Origin: JAXLYX01 sp046351215
GTDB lineage: Bacteria > Myxococcota_A > Polyangia > Polyangiales > Houyiibacteriaceae
Direction: 5' to 3'
Length of the DNA: 64,000 nucleotides
Assembly (NCBI GenBank): GCA_046351215.1
Contig: JAXLYX010000023.1
Location: 1-64,000 of the forward strand
In this document: piece by piece, positions 40,496-48,932 of the stretch
Layout: the number at the start of each line of letters is the position of its first letter
Position numbering within the stretch: the stretch's first letter is position 1
Made by a program: the position numbers and the translations under genes
Notes under the pieces: model-generated
What the model was told of the DNA's origin: nothing
What the model saw: only the letters and a program-made list of their open reading frames with translations
Database searches by the model: none

Positions 40496-42310
40496 TCAGA
40501 ACGAGGTGAGCTTGCGGAGCATCGGCGACTTCTTCCGCTGATGGCCCTCCATCCGCCGGAGGATGTCGTCCAGCGTGCGGACGGCATGCACGAGGTGCTC
40601 GCCCTTGTTCAGCATCACGCACTCGGCGCGCTCGCCCATGGCGGCGTCCGTGATCTCGGCGCGCGAGGGTATGCCGGTCCGCGTGAGGGTCGCGAGGACC
40701 TCCGTCGCCCAGATGACGGGCACGTGCGCGGCCTCGGCGAGCCAGAGGATCTCCTCCTGCACCTCGGCGAGGCGCTCGTAGCCGCACTCCACCGCGAGGT
40801 CGCCGCGCGCGATCATCACGCCCACGCCCTCGCGACGCATCGCCGCGAGCAGGATGGAAGGGAGGTGCTCGAAGCCGAGGCGGGTCTCGATCTTCGGGAC
40901 GACGGCGACGTGCTCGGCCCCGAGCGCCGCGAGCGCGTCGAGGAGGTTGTCGACGTCCTCGGCCGTCTGCGTGAACGACATCCCGACGAGGTCCGCATGA
41001 CGCGCGACCCACGGGAGGATCGTCCGATCGTCTTCGGTGAGCGCGGGCAGCGCGAGCGCGGTGTCGGGGAAGTTCATCCCCTTCTCGGCGCGGAGCTTCA
41101 CCACGTCCTTCACCGCGTGCGTGATCTCGACGAGGAGCGAGTCCTCCCGACGCTCGCGCACGATGCCGACGAGGTGACCGTCGTCGAAGACGACCCGCTC
41201 GCCCCGCGCCACGGCCGCGAGCGCCTCGGGCACCGCGCAGGCGATGCGCGCCGGCTCGATGCCGCCGCCGCGTCGCGGCTTCGCGTTCTTGCCGACGCGA
41301 CCGTCGAGCGTCACGAGGAGATGATCGCCGACGGAGAGCGGGATGAACCCGTCGTGCGCACGCAGCGCGCCGACGCGCGTCTCGGTCTTGCCGTTGCGCG
41401 TGCGACGCAGCGAGCAGCCCGGGACGACGTAGGCCGTGCGATCGGTGCGCGCGATCGCGAACATGGGCCCGCATTGCTCGACGACGAGCGAGCGCGTCTT
41501 GCCGCGGGCGTCGACGAGCTCGAGCCGCTCGCCCGGCTCGAGGCGCGCGAGGAACCAGGGATCGACCGGGAGGTCCTCGGCTCCCGCGGGGAGCTCCTTC
41601 GTCTCGGGGACGAGCCTCACCCGGGCGGCCTCGACGACGTTGCCGAGCTCGTCGCGCGTCGGATGGATGCGGACCACGCGCGGTCCGGGCTCGATCGGTC
41701 CCGTGCGGATCTTGGGGCCCGGGAGGTCGACGAGGATGCGGCAGTCCTTGCCCGCGTCCTTCGCGACGGCGCGGACGAGATCCGCGATGCGCGTCCACGT
41801 CTCCGGATCGTCGTGGGCCGCGTTGATGCGAACGGCGTCGACCCCGACGGCGAGCAGGTCCTTCATCTGGGCGGGATTCGCGAGGAGGGAGCCGTCGAGC
41901 GTCGCGAGGATCCGCGTCCTCCGGCCGGTCCGCGGCGGGCCGAAGAGCTTCTCGGCGTGGACGTCGAGCTCCTTGCGCGCCGCGTCGTGCGAGCGTCCCT
42001 TCGGGGCCGTGGGCGCCTTGCCCGCGACGAGGAGCTCGAGCCAGCCGATGACGGAGCGGAGGCGGCCCACGACGGCGGCCTCGGAGCGGCCGAGGGAGGA
42101 GAGGCCGAGCTCGCCGAGCGCGTCCTGGAGGGAGCGCAGGTCGTGGTGCCGGAGGGCCACGTAGTGGACGAGGTTCTCGGCGCCACGACGGTGGCTCTCG
42201 TGCACCGCCGAGAGCGCCTTCGACTGGGCGCGCGCCTCGCCGTCGATCGCTTGCAGGAGCGAGGCGAGCTCGGCGAGGAGGCGCTTGGCTTCGATCTCGA
42301 GGGAGGTCAT
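40496..42310 (-). CDS. Pyruvate-kinase-like protein with N-terminal extension
   Basis: 604 residues. Residues 125-600 follow pyruvate kinase: RILATLDGS, INAAHDDPETWTRIADLVR, ILVDLPGPKIRTG with the catalytic Lys, a B-domain insert, VGMSFTQTAEDVDNL, VPKIETRLGFEHLP, MIARGDLAVECGYERLAEVQ and WATEVLATL. Two departures: the usual SxS/D metal region is altered (INAAHD), and the C-terminal allosteric domain is missing, with the chain ending soon after the TIM barrel. The first 125 residues are a helical extension with no match. It may catalyse PEP/ADP conversion or have diverged. Confidence 0.8.
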   Translation of the reverse strand: MTSLEIEAKRLLAELASLLQAIDGEARAQSKALSAVHESHRRGAENLVHYVALRHHDLRSLQDALGELGLSSLGRSEAAVVGRLRSVIGWLELLVAGKAPTAPKGRSHDAARKELDVHAEKLFGPPRTGRRTRILATLDGSLLANPAQMKDLLAVGVDAVRINAAHDDPETWTRIADLVRAVAKDAGKDCRILVDLPGPKIRTGPIEPGPRVVRIHPTRDELGNVVEAARVRLVPETKELPAGAEDLPVDPWFLARLEPGERLELVDARGKTRSLVVEQCGPMFAIARTDRTAYVVPGCSLRRTRNGKTETRVGALRAHDGFIPLSVGDHLLVTLDGRVGKNAKPRRGGGIEPARIACAVPEALAAVARGERVVFDDGHLVGIVRERREDSLLVEITHAVKDVVKLRAEKGMNFPDTALALPALTEDDRTILPWVARHADLVGMSFTQTAEDVDNLLDALAALGAEHVAVVPKIETRLGFEHLPSILLAAMRREGVGVMIARGDLAVECGYERLAEVQEEILWLAEAAHVPVIWATEVLATLTRTGIPSRAEITDAAMGERAECVMLNKGEHLVHAVRTLDDILRRMEGHQRKKSPMLRKLTSF

Positions 42311-42501
42311 CGAGACCGGCTTCTTGCGACGAATGGCCTGGAGATGCACGCCCCCGATGTGCGCCCCGACGGAAACGGGCGTGTGACGAGGTCGTGACCG
42401 GGGGGTTCCAAGCGGGTCCGGCTGCGTGAGCCCCTCCACCTCCGCCGGACGCCATGCTTCGACGGTTCCGACCCTCGTGAGCGCCCCGCGTCCGCGCCTG
42501 A

Positions 42502-42531
42502 ACGGATGTCGTAGGCGCTTAGGACATCCGT
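42502..42531. promoter_or_regulatory. Perfect 9-bp inverted repeat upstream of an HTH protein
   Basis: ACGGATGTC (42502-42510) and GACATCCGT (42523-42531) are exact complements separated by 12 bases, centres 21 bp apart. It lies 67 bp before the start of the HTH membrane protein in a divergent gap, a likely operator for one of the two genes. Confidence 0.5.
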
Positions 42532-42597
42532 CCAACTGTCCCCGGATCCCTCGCATCGCTAGGTTCCCTCCGAACGGACGGCGGAGGGGACGGGCAC

Positions 42598-43467
42598 ATG
42601 GATCAGGCGAAGCGCACCCAGGCGATCATCGACGTGCTGGCGGACCGGGCGACGGTCGAGGAGGTCGCACGCGAGTTCGGCGTCTCCACGGACGAGGTCA
42701 CGCAGTGGAAGGCGCTCTACCTCGACGGGGCCGCGGGGGCGGCCGCGCGTCGTCGTCCCGTCCGCGCGTTCGGCGTGGGTCGCTCGGTCGCGATCGGCCT
42801 CTCGTGCGTGCTCGTCTCCACGGTCGGCTGGGTCGACTACGCGCGCTCGCAGAGCACGTGCAACCAGACCCTGCCGGCGCCGCTCACGACGTTCTGTCCG
42901 GGCGATCCCGCATCCGCCGCGCAGGTGAACGGGAACTTCCAGCAGATCGTCGACTGGCTCCAGGCGAAGGTCGGCGCGGTGAGCGCGGCGGGTGTGTCGA
43001 CGCCGACGGTGACCGCGACGAACGTGAACGCGACGACGGTCACGGCGACGAGGGTCGCCGCCGGTGGCTACACGCCCCCGGCCGCTGGTTGGGCATCGCA
43101 AGGCACCGGTACGAACGGCGCCGCCATCTACAACGACACGTCGAGCTTCCGCACGCTGATGGTCGTCGGCAACGACTCCGCGGGCAGCGGGCGGCGCCGC
43201 GTCGGGCTCTGGGACGACGTCACCGTCAGCGGCAACATGAGCGTCCCCAGCAACTCCTGGGACAGCGCCTCCTACACGGGCGGGAACGCGTACTCGTACG
43301 GCTCGGAGCCGACCGGCGACGGTTGGGCCCGAGGCCGCAACGCCTGCAACAACATCCAGTCGTACTCCTGCCCGAACGGTCAGTACGTGTGCGGGATCGA
43401 CTTCTGGCACGGCTGCGGATGGTCCTGGTACGACGAAGTCACGCGCGTGCGTTGCTGCTCGCTCTGA
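42598..43467 (+). CDS. HTH domain fused to a membrane anchor and secreted domain
   Basis: 289 residues with an unusual order. Residues 5-46 are a transposase/MerR-like helix-turn-helix (RTQAIIDVLADRATVEEVAR, FGVSTDEVTQWKALY). A basic linker (ARRRPVRAFGVGR) follows, then one membrane helix (SVAIGLSCVLVSTVGWV). The outer part has a motif seen in myxobacterial surface proteins (GDPASAAQVNGNFQQIVDWL), a Thr/Asn-rich stalk and a Cys-rich tip (SCPNGQYVCGIDFWHGCGWS). It looks like a one-protein sensor linking an outside domain to DNA. The ATG at 42598 is clear. Function is inferred. Confidence 0.7.
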   Translation: MDQAKRTQAIIDVLADRATVEEVAREFGVSTDEVTQWKALYLDGAAGAAARRRPVRAFGVGRSVAIGLSCVLVSTVGWVDYARSQSTCNQTLPAPLTTFCPGDPASAAQVNGNFQQIVDWLQAKVGAVSAAGVSTPTVTATNVNATTVTATRVAAGGYTPPAAGWASQGTGTNGAAIYNDTSSFRTLMVVGNDSAGSGRRRVGLWDDVTVSGNMSVPSNSWDSASYTGGNAYSYGSEPTGDGWARGRNACNNIQSYSCPNGQYVCGIDFWHGCGWSWYDEVTRVRCCSL

Positions 43468-43515
43468 GCGTCTCGTCCGTCATCCACGGCTTTCGTCGAC
43501 ACCTCGGAGAATGAG

Positions 43516-45219
43516 ATGGACCCTCGCAAGATCGGCCAGGGAAAGGTTCGTGCGCTCGGCCTCGTGCTGAGCTCGGCCATGCTCGGTTGTGGCTCGGACC
43601 CGCAGGACGTGACCGCTTCACGGCGCGAGCCGCTCGCGAGCACGCCGGTCTGGGCCTCGTCGAGCGACACGGCGACGACGCCGGGCGTGCTCGTCTGGGA
43701 TCGGACGAGCTGGGCGAGCGACGTCGAGCCGCCCATCGACGGCGGCGCGACCGACGCCGGCGTCGGCGGAGACGGCGGCCTCGCGGACGCCGGCTGCGTC
43801 GCAGGCGCCGCCGATCCCGTCGACGATTCGTTCGCCGACACGAATTGCGACGGCGTCGACGGCGATGCGTCCCGGCTCGTGTTCGTCGCGGTCGACGGCT
43901 CGGATGCGACCGGCTGTGGCACGCGCGAGACGCCCTGCGCGACGATCAATCGCGGCATCTCCGTCGCGTCCGCGTCGGGCTTCGAAGTCGCGGTCTCCGA
44001 CGGAACGTATGCCGAGCGCGTGGTGCTCGTGAACGGCATCGCCGTCCATGGTGGGTACAGCCGTAGCCGCGCATGGGCGCGTGACGCGTCGTACGTCGCG
44101 CGGATCGCGGCGAGCCCGGAGAGCGTCTACGCGCAGGGCCTCGCCTCGGCGACGCTCGAGCGCTTCACGATCGCGACGCCGTCCGCATCGGGTACGGGCG
44201 CGTCCGCCTACGGTCTGCGGATCGTGGCATCGAGCGTGACGCTCCGACACCTCGTGGTCTCGGCCGGCAACGGCTCCGCGGGTTCGATGGGCGCCTCGGG
44301 AGCCCCGGGCCTCGGCGGCGCGTCCGGCGGCGGCGCGAGCGGGCGCAATCGCGGTGGGGGCGCGGCCGGGAGCTGTGGCGGATCGAGCGCGGGATCCTCC
44401 GGCGGCGACGGAGGATACGACGGCGTGAGCTGGGCATGCGGCACGGGCGGGACCGGGCCGGGCCAAGCCGGTGGGAGCGTCTGCGGCAGCAGCGGCGCGG
44501 GCGGCTCTTCTCCGTCGTGCGGAAGCGGTGGGTCGCCCGGAGGGTCCGGCGGATCGTGCGGCTCGGGCGCGACCGGCTCGGGTGGAGCGCTCGCCACGAA
44601 CCGTGGCTCGATCGGCGGGAACAACCTCTGGAGCCCCGCGGGCGGGTCGGGCGGTTCCTCGGGAGGGCCGGGAGTCGGTGGGAGCGGCGGCGGCGGCGGC
44701 GGCGCCGGCGACGCGGTCGCCTTCGGCAGCGGAGGGAACGGCGGCGGCGGCGGCGGCGGTGGTGCCGGCGGATGCGGCGGCGGCGGTGGTGGGGCTGGCG
44801 GCGGCGGTGGCGCGTCGATCGCGCTGCTCGCCACGTCCTCGAGCAACGTCACGACCGAAGACTGTTCGTTCGCGGCCGGTGCGGGTGGCACCGGCGGGGC
44901 GGGTGGCGCGGGTGGCATGGGTGGCGCCGGCGGTCTCGGTGGCCCCGGGGGCGCAGCAGGCGGCGGATCCGGAGCGGGTGTGTCCGGAGCGGGCGCCGGC
45001 GGCCGCGGCGGCAACGGCAGCTCCGGTGGCCGCGGCGGCGGAGGCCAGGGTGGCGCGGGAGGCGTGAGCGTCGGCGTGATGCTCTGCAGCTCGACGATGA
45101 GCGGCTCGCCCACCGCGACGGCGGGCGCGGGCGGGGCGGCCGGATCCGGAGGCCTGCCGAACGGCGGCGCCGGCGCGTCCGGGGTGTCGGCCAGCATCGT
45201 CCAGGGCTGCTCGCTCTGA
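43516..45219 (+). CDS. Gly-rich beta-helix lipoprotein
   Basis: 567 residues. The signal ends in a lipobox (LSSAMLGC). After a Gly/Asp linker with EF-hand-like ADTNCDGVDGDAS, a beta-helix opening follows (LVFVAVDGSDATGCGTRETP, INRGISVASASGFEVAVSDG). From residue 250 the chain becomes extremely Gly/Ser/Ala-rich with many GGSGG units, with a non-Gly island (LLATSSSNVTTEDCSF) in between. The ATG at 43516 follows CGGAGA. It is surface-exposed; function unknown. Confidence 0.75.
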   Translation: MDPRKIGQGKVRALGLVLSSAMLGCGSDPQDVTASRREPLASTPVWASSSDTATTPGVLVWDRTSWASDVEPPIDGGATDAGVGGDGGLADAGCVAGAADPVDDSFADTNCDGVDGDASRLVFVAVDGSDATGCGTRETPCATINRGISVASASGFEVAVSDGTYAERVVLVNGIAVHGGYSRSRAWARDASYVARIAASPESVYAQGLASATLERFTIATPSASGTGASAYGLRIVASSVTLRHLVVSAGNGSAGSMGASGAPGLGGASGGGASGRNRGGGAAGSCGGSSAGSSGGDGGYDGVSWACGTGGTGPGQAGGSVCGSSGAGGSSPSCGSGGSPGGSGGSCGSGATGSGGALATNRGSIGGNNLWSPAGGSGGSSGGPGVGGSGGGGGGAGDAVAFGSGGNGGGGGGGGAGGCGGGGGGAGGGGGASIALLATSSSNVTTEDCSFAAGAGGTGGAGGAGGMGGAGGLGGPGGAAGGGSGAGVSGAGAGGRGGNGSSGGRGGGGQGGAGGVSVGVMLCSSTMSGSPTATAGAGGAAGSGGLPNGGAGASGVSASIVQGCSL

Positions 45220-45316
45220 GCGGGTCTCGGCCTCGGGGGACCTCGGTCTCCCCCGGGGCCGTCTCTCGTGAGCGCGGCCCCTGGCGGACCTGGCCTCCGA
45301 GTGACATGGCTCCGGG

Positions 45317-45820
45317 GTGAACGACCAAAGCTTCCCCGTGACGATCCTCGTCCAACGTCCCGACGGCTCGAAAGAGGCCGTCCGCGTCGGCACCGCCGTC
45401 CGCGTCGGCGACGGCTTCCGTCTGAGCCTCGGCGAGCTCTCGATCGGCACCGTGCCCGATCGCGCGGCCCCCGCACGGTCCGCGCCCTCCGCGCCTTCGG
45501 CGCCGCGTGCGGCCGCCGCTCCGTCGAGGGGCGACGGCATGGTCTTCCCGCCCTACGGCCGAAGCAAAGGCGCCCCCATCGCGGGCGCGTCGATCTCGGA
45601 CCTCGAGTTCTACATCCAGGGCAGCCGTCGCTCGCTCGACGATCCTTCGAAGGCGCGCTTCCACGAGAAGGAGCGCGTGCTCCTCGCCGCGATGGAGGCG
45701 GAGCTCGCGCGACAGAAGGGCGGCGGTGGTGGTGGTGCCGGTGGCGGCGGCGGTGGCGGCGAGGACTTCGGCGAGCCCGAGGGTCCGTATCCGTTCGACG
45801 ACGACGACGTCCCGTTCTGA
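45317..45820 (+). CDS. Small protein with an SSB-like acidic C-terminal tip
   Basis: 167 residues from a GTG. The N-terminal 50 residues are a small beta domain (FPVTILVQRPDGSKEAVRVG). After a Pro/Ala linker a conserved-looking core appears (FPPYGRSKGAPIAGASISDL, EFYIQGSRRSL, RFHEKERVLLAAMEAELARQ). A Gly-rich linker then leads to a last segment YPFDDDDVPF. This matches the bacterial SSB tip (DDDIPF) that recruits repair enzymes, but the protein lacks an OB fold. It may dock onto SSB partners by mimicking the tip. Confidence 0.65.
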   Translation: MNDQSFPVTILVQRPDGSKEAVRVGTAVRVGDGFRLSLGELSIGTVPDRAAPARSAPSAPSAPRAAAAPSRGDGMVFPPYGRSKGAPIAGASISDLEFYIQGSRRSLDDPSKARFHEKERVLLAAMEAELARQKGGGGGGAGGGGGGGEDFGEPEGPYPFDDDDVPF

Positions 45821-46006
45821 GGGGCATCCGATTCGTGGTGTAGTGCGCGCATGCGTCGCCCGGCCGTGCTCGCGGGGGAGGGTGCGGCTCGGGCGGTGAG
45901 GCGAGCGGGGGCGAGGGACCCGTCGATCACGCCGAGCTCGAAATCCTCCGTCGGATGGGACCCTCGCAAAGGCATGACCCGACGTTCACGGCGCCGGTGC
46001 GATTCC

Positions 46007-46711
46007 CTAGGGCCCTGGGCTCGCGGGGGTAGGGGAGGGAGCAGCGCCCCCGCGCGAGGCGCGCGCCTGCGTCGGCATCGGGAGGAACTCGATCGAGAAC
46101 GACGGCGTGAGGATCCGATTCTCGAAGTGGTAGTCGCCGAAGTCGCCTTCCGAATTGGAGTACGTCTTCTGGAAGAGGAAGCCGACCGCGAGGGCGAGGA
46201 CGCCCGCCCGACCCACGGGGAACTGGTAGCCGACGTCGAGCCCCGCTGCGAAGCCGATGTTCGCATCGACTCCCATCGCGAAACCGCCGTGGGCATCGCC
46301 GTAGAAGCCGCGACGATCCGCCTGCGGTCCAACCCGTAGCCCCGGCCCGGCGTCGAACGTCCAGAACGTCGTGCGCGTGTCGACGAACGGATCGACCGTG
46401 GCCTGCAGGAAGCCCACCCGGAACGTCGCCCCGACCGACAGGTGGGGTCTCACCGGGCGGCCGAGGAAGAGTCGGAGAGCACCGCCCGCGCTATGAGCCG
46501 AGTTGCTCTGCACCTCCTTGGAGCTCGGATAGTCACGCGTGACGTAGGTGGACGTCCGGACGGTGGAGGGAGCCCCGACGTCCAAGGCGAGCGCGACGAC
46601 GGGCCCGTCCGCCCGAGCCGGGCCGCACACGAGCGACGACACGACGATCGCCGCGGCGACCGCGAGGGAGAGTCGCGCCGTGGGACGCGTGCGCGAGGCG
46701 ATGTTGGCCAT
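46007..46711 (-). CDS. Outer-membrane beta-barrel-like protein
   Basis: 234 residues with a cleavable signal (ends near PARADG). Alternating strands with terminal aromatics suggest an eight-stranded outer-membrane barrel (VALALDVGAPSTVR, LSVGATFRVGFLQA, FGDYHFENRILTPSFSIEFL). A Pro/Ala/Ser-rich tail follows. No family is named. Confidence 0.6.
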   Translation of the reverse strand: MANIASRTRPTARLSLAVAAAIVVSSLVCGPARADGPVVALALDVGAPSTVRTSTYVTRDYPSSKEVQSNSAHSAGGALRLFLGRPVRPHLSVGATFRVGFLQATVDPFVDTRTTFWTFDAGPGLRVGPQADRRGFYGDAHGGFAMGVDANIGFAAGLDVGYQFPVGRAGVLALAVGFLFQKTYSNSEGDFGDYHFENRILTPSFSIEFLPMPTQARASRGGAAPSPTPASPGP

Positions 46712-46927
46712 GGTCCTGTCTCACCCGATCGGGCGGTGAGCTGCGGAGCTCGATCCACTTCGTGGCGCCCCTTCCGTCCGTCGCTACGCAAGCACGGCGC
46801 GCCTCGCTCGTCGAGCGCGCCGCACGCGTGCTCGGGCTACGTTGCACCGGACCGTGCCGAGGAGGCGGTGCACGAGTCGGAGGACGAGCCCCTGGCCAGA
46901 CCCGGCGCTTTGCGGTTCCCTAGCGGG

Positions 46928-48562
46928 ATGAAGCGCTCCGAGCGAGTCGTCCTGCCTGCGATGGCCTTCGTGGCCTTCGTGGCCTTCGCGCAGGCGTTCT
47001 CCGCGTCGGCGCAGGCGCCGGCCCCGGGCGCACCGAGGATCGCCCGGTCGGCGGCGCCTCGGCTCGCCCTCACGGACCGCGCGACGTGTGCGCTCGCGAC
47101 GGACTCTCGCTTGATGTGCTGGGGAAGCCTCGGCCCGCTCGGAGGCGGCGCTTCGGCCCCACGTCCGAGGGAGATCCGTTCGACCGTGCCGTTCGTGCGG
47201 ATCGACGGAGGGGCCGTAGGCGTCTGTGCCCTCACGGCGGATGGCTCGCTCCGCTGTGCTGCGACCGAAGGCGACGGGTCGTCGGTGGTCCCCGAATTCG
47301 CCGGCGGGCTCGAGGCTCCGCTCCCGCTCCCGGCTCCCGCGCTCGAGCTGGCGGTCGGTCTCGACTTCGTCTGCGCGCGTCTCGTCGACGGAAGGGTCGC
47401 GTGCGGCGGCTTCCTTCCGAGCCCCACGGGATCGACCTGTCGCGCCTACACGAGCGACGTGCCTTGCACGCACGGCATGCAGCCCGTCGAAGGCGTGTCG
47501 GGCGCCACCGCGATCGCGGCCGGGACCGAGCTCGCCTGCGCGATCGACGGAGCCCGTCGGGTGCTCTGTTGGGGGCGCAACGCGGGCCTCGCGCTCGGCT
47601 CCCTCGACGCGCGCGAGGATGGAGTCGCCCGCCCGGTCGCCGGCGTCGAGGGCGCGATCGCGATCGCGGTCGGGATGGGCTTCGCATGCGCCGCACGCGA
47701 TCGAGGCGACGTCGTCTGCTGGGGCAATCGCCTCTATCCGGACGACCCCGACGGAGACGCCGCGGCCCACGCGCTCGCGCGGATTCCGCTGCCCGCGCTC
47801 GCCGGCGCCCGAACGCTCACCGCCCGCGACGACACCGTCTGCGGCGTGATCGACGGAGTTCTCCGATGCGTCGCGCCGCCGAGGCCTCCGAGGCCCACGC
47901 CCCTCTTCGTGCACGGCCGGCGGCGGCGCGCGATCCTCCATGCCGGCGGCTACGTACCGAACCCGATCGTCGCCGACTTCCCGGGGGCCACGTCGATCGT
48001 TCCGACGCGCACCCACTCCTGCTTCGTCTCCGATCGCGGCTCGGTCCTCTGCTCCGGGGACAACGAAAGCGGTGCGGTCGGGGATCCCTGGCATCGCGAG
48101 GTCCAACGTCCCATCCAAGTGCTCGATGCGTCGTTCACGCCGGCTCCGGACTCCGCGCGTGCCGTGGAGCCGCTCGATCCTCCCGGTGTCGTCGATGCGT
48201 ACGCGCCGACTCCGGAGCGCTTCGAGTTCGAGCCTCTTCCGCTCTCGAGCCTCCGACCGGGCGTCTACGAGCCCAACCCCGCTTCGATGGCCGCGTTGAT
48301 CCGAGCGACGCTCGCCTGGAGCGGGTCCGCGGTCCGCACCTGCATCGGCGGCACGTCAGGGGAGGGGGAGCTCGTGCTCGAGATCGAGGTGCCTCCCGAG
48401 ACGAATCGTGCCGCCCGAGCGTCGGTCGAGGCGAGCTCGCTCGGGGCCGAGCCGAAGGCGTGTGTCGAACGGGTCGTGCTCGAGATACGGTGGCCGCGCT
48501 CGCGTGCGCCGCTGTCGATCCGGCTCCCGATCGCACTCGGGGGTGGTGGGTCCCCGAGGTGA
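46928..48562 (+). CDS. Secreted RCC1-like beta-propeller protein
   Basis: 544 residues. The signal peptide (VLPAMAFVAFVAFAQAFS, cleavage near ASA) is followed by RCC1-type repeats, each with C-A-L..DG...CWG: ATCALATDSRLMCWG, GVCALTADGSLRC, ELACAIDGARRVLCWG, GFACAARDRGDVVCWG, HSCFVSDRGSVLCSG. Secreted RCC1-like proteins are common in myxobacteria; their partners are unknown. The last 150 residues include a TonB/Gltj-like region (CIGGTSGEGELVLEIEVPPE) typical of myxobacterial proteins. The ATG at 46928 follows a GCGGG. Confidence 0.75.
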   Translation: MKRSERVVLPAMAFVAFVAFAQAFSASAQAPAPGAPRIARSAAPRLALTDRATCALATDSRLMCWGSLGPLGGGASAPRPREIRSTVPFVRIDGGAVGVCALTADGSLRCAATEGDGSSVVPEFAGGLEAPLPLPAPALELAVGLDFVCARLVDGRVACGGFLPSPTGSTCRAYTSDVPCTHGMQPVEGVSGATAIAAGTELACAIDGARRVLCWGRNAGLALGSLDAREDGVARPVAGVEGAIAIAVGMGFACAARDRGDVVCWGNRLYPDDPDGDAAAHALARIPLPALAGARTLTARDDTVCGVIDGVLRCVAPPRPPRPTPLFVHGRRRRAILHAGGYVPNPIVADFPGATSIVPTRTHSCFVSDRGSVLCSGDNESGAVGDPWHREVQRPIQVLDASFTPAPDSARAVEPLDPPGVVDAYAPTPERFEFEPLPLSSLRPGVYEPNPASMAALIRATLAWSGSAVRTCIGGTSGEGELVLEIEVPPETNRAARASVEASSLGAEPKACVERVVLEIRWPRSRAPLSIRLPIALGGGGSPR

Positions 48563-48571
48563 GGTGTCTCC

Positions 48572-48895
48572 GTGGCGTTCTTCTTCGCGATTGTATGGCT
48601 CTACGGGATCGGCCTGCTCACCCTCTGGTTCTTCGCTCTCCTCCTGCGTCATGTGTCCGCGTCGCACGCATGGAGAGCGATCGTATGGGGCAGCGCAGCC
48701 GCGGTCGCCCTGACCCCGGTGTTCGCGACGCGGGGCGGCGGGGATTTCGCCGGACCCTACCTGTTCGCCGCCTTCGTCTTCCCCGTGATGGGGGCTCCCG
48801 TGCCAGATGCGGCCGCCTGGTGGCTCGGGGTGGGGCTGCCGTTCTGGATCGCGGGCGCCAGGTACTTCCTGTGGCGGGAGAGTCGACGGCGATAG
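48572..48895 (+). CDS. Small membrane protein
   Basis: 107 residues from a GTG 10 bases after the RCC1-like stop. Three hydrophobic segments (FFFAIVWLYGIGLLTLWFFA; AIVWGSAAAVALTPVFA; AWWLGVGLPFWIAGARYF). No family is recognised. It is probably co-transcribed with the upstream gene. Confidence 0.55.
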   Translation: MAFFFAIVWLYGIGLLTLWFFALLLRHVSASHAWRAIVWGSAAAVALTPVFATRGGGDFAGPYLFAAFVFPVMGAPVPDAAAWWLGVGLPFWIAGARYFLWRESRRR

Positions 48896-48932
48896 GGATC
48901 CGCCCCTCGTCAGGCGGTCTCCGCCGACTCCC

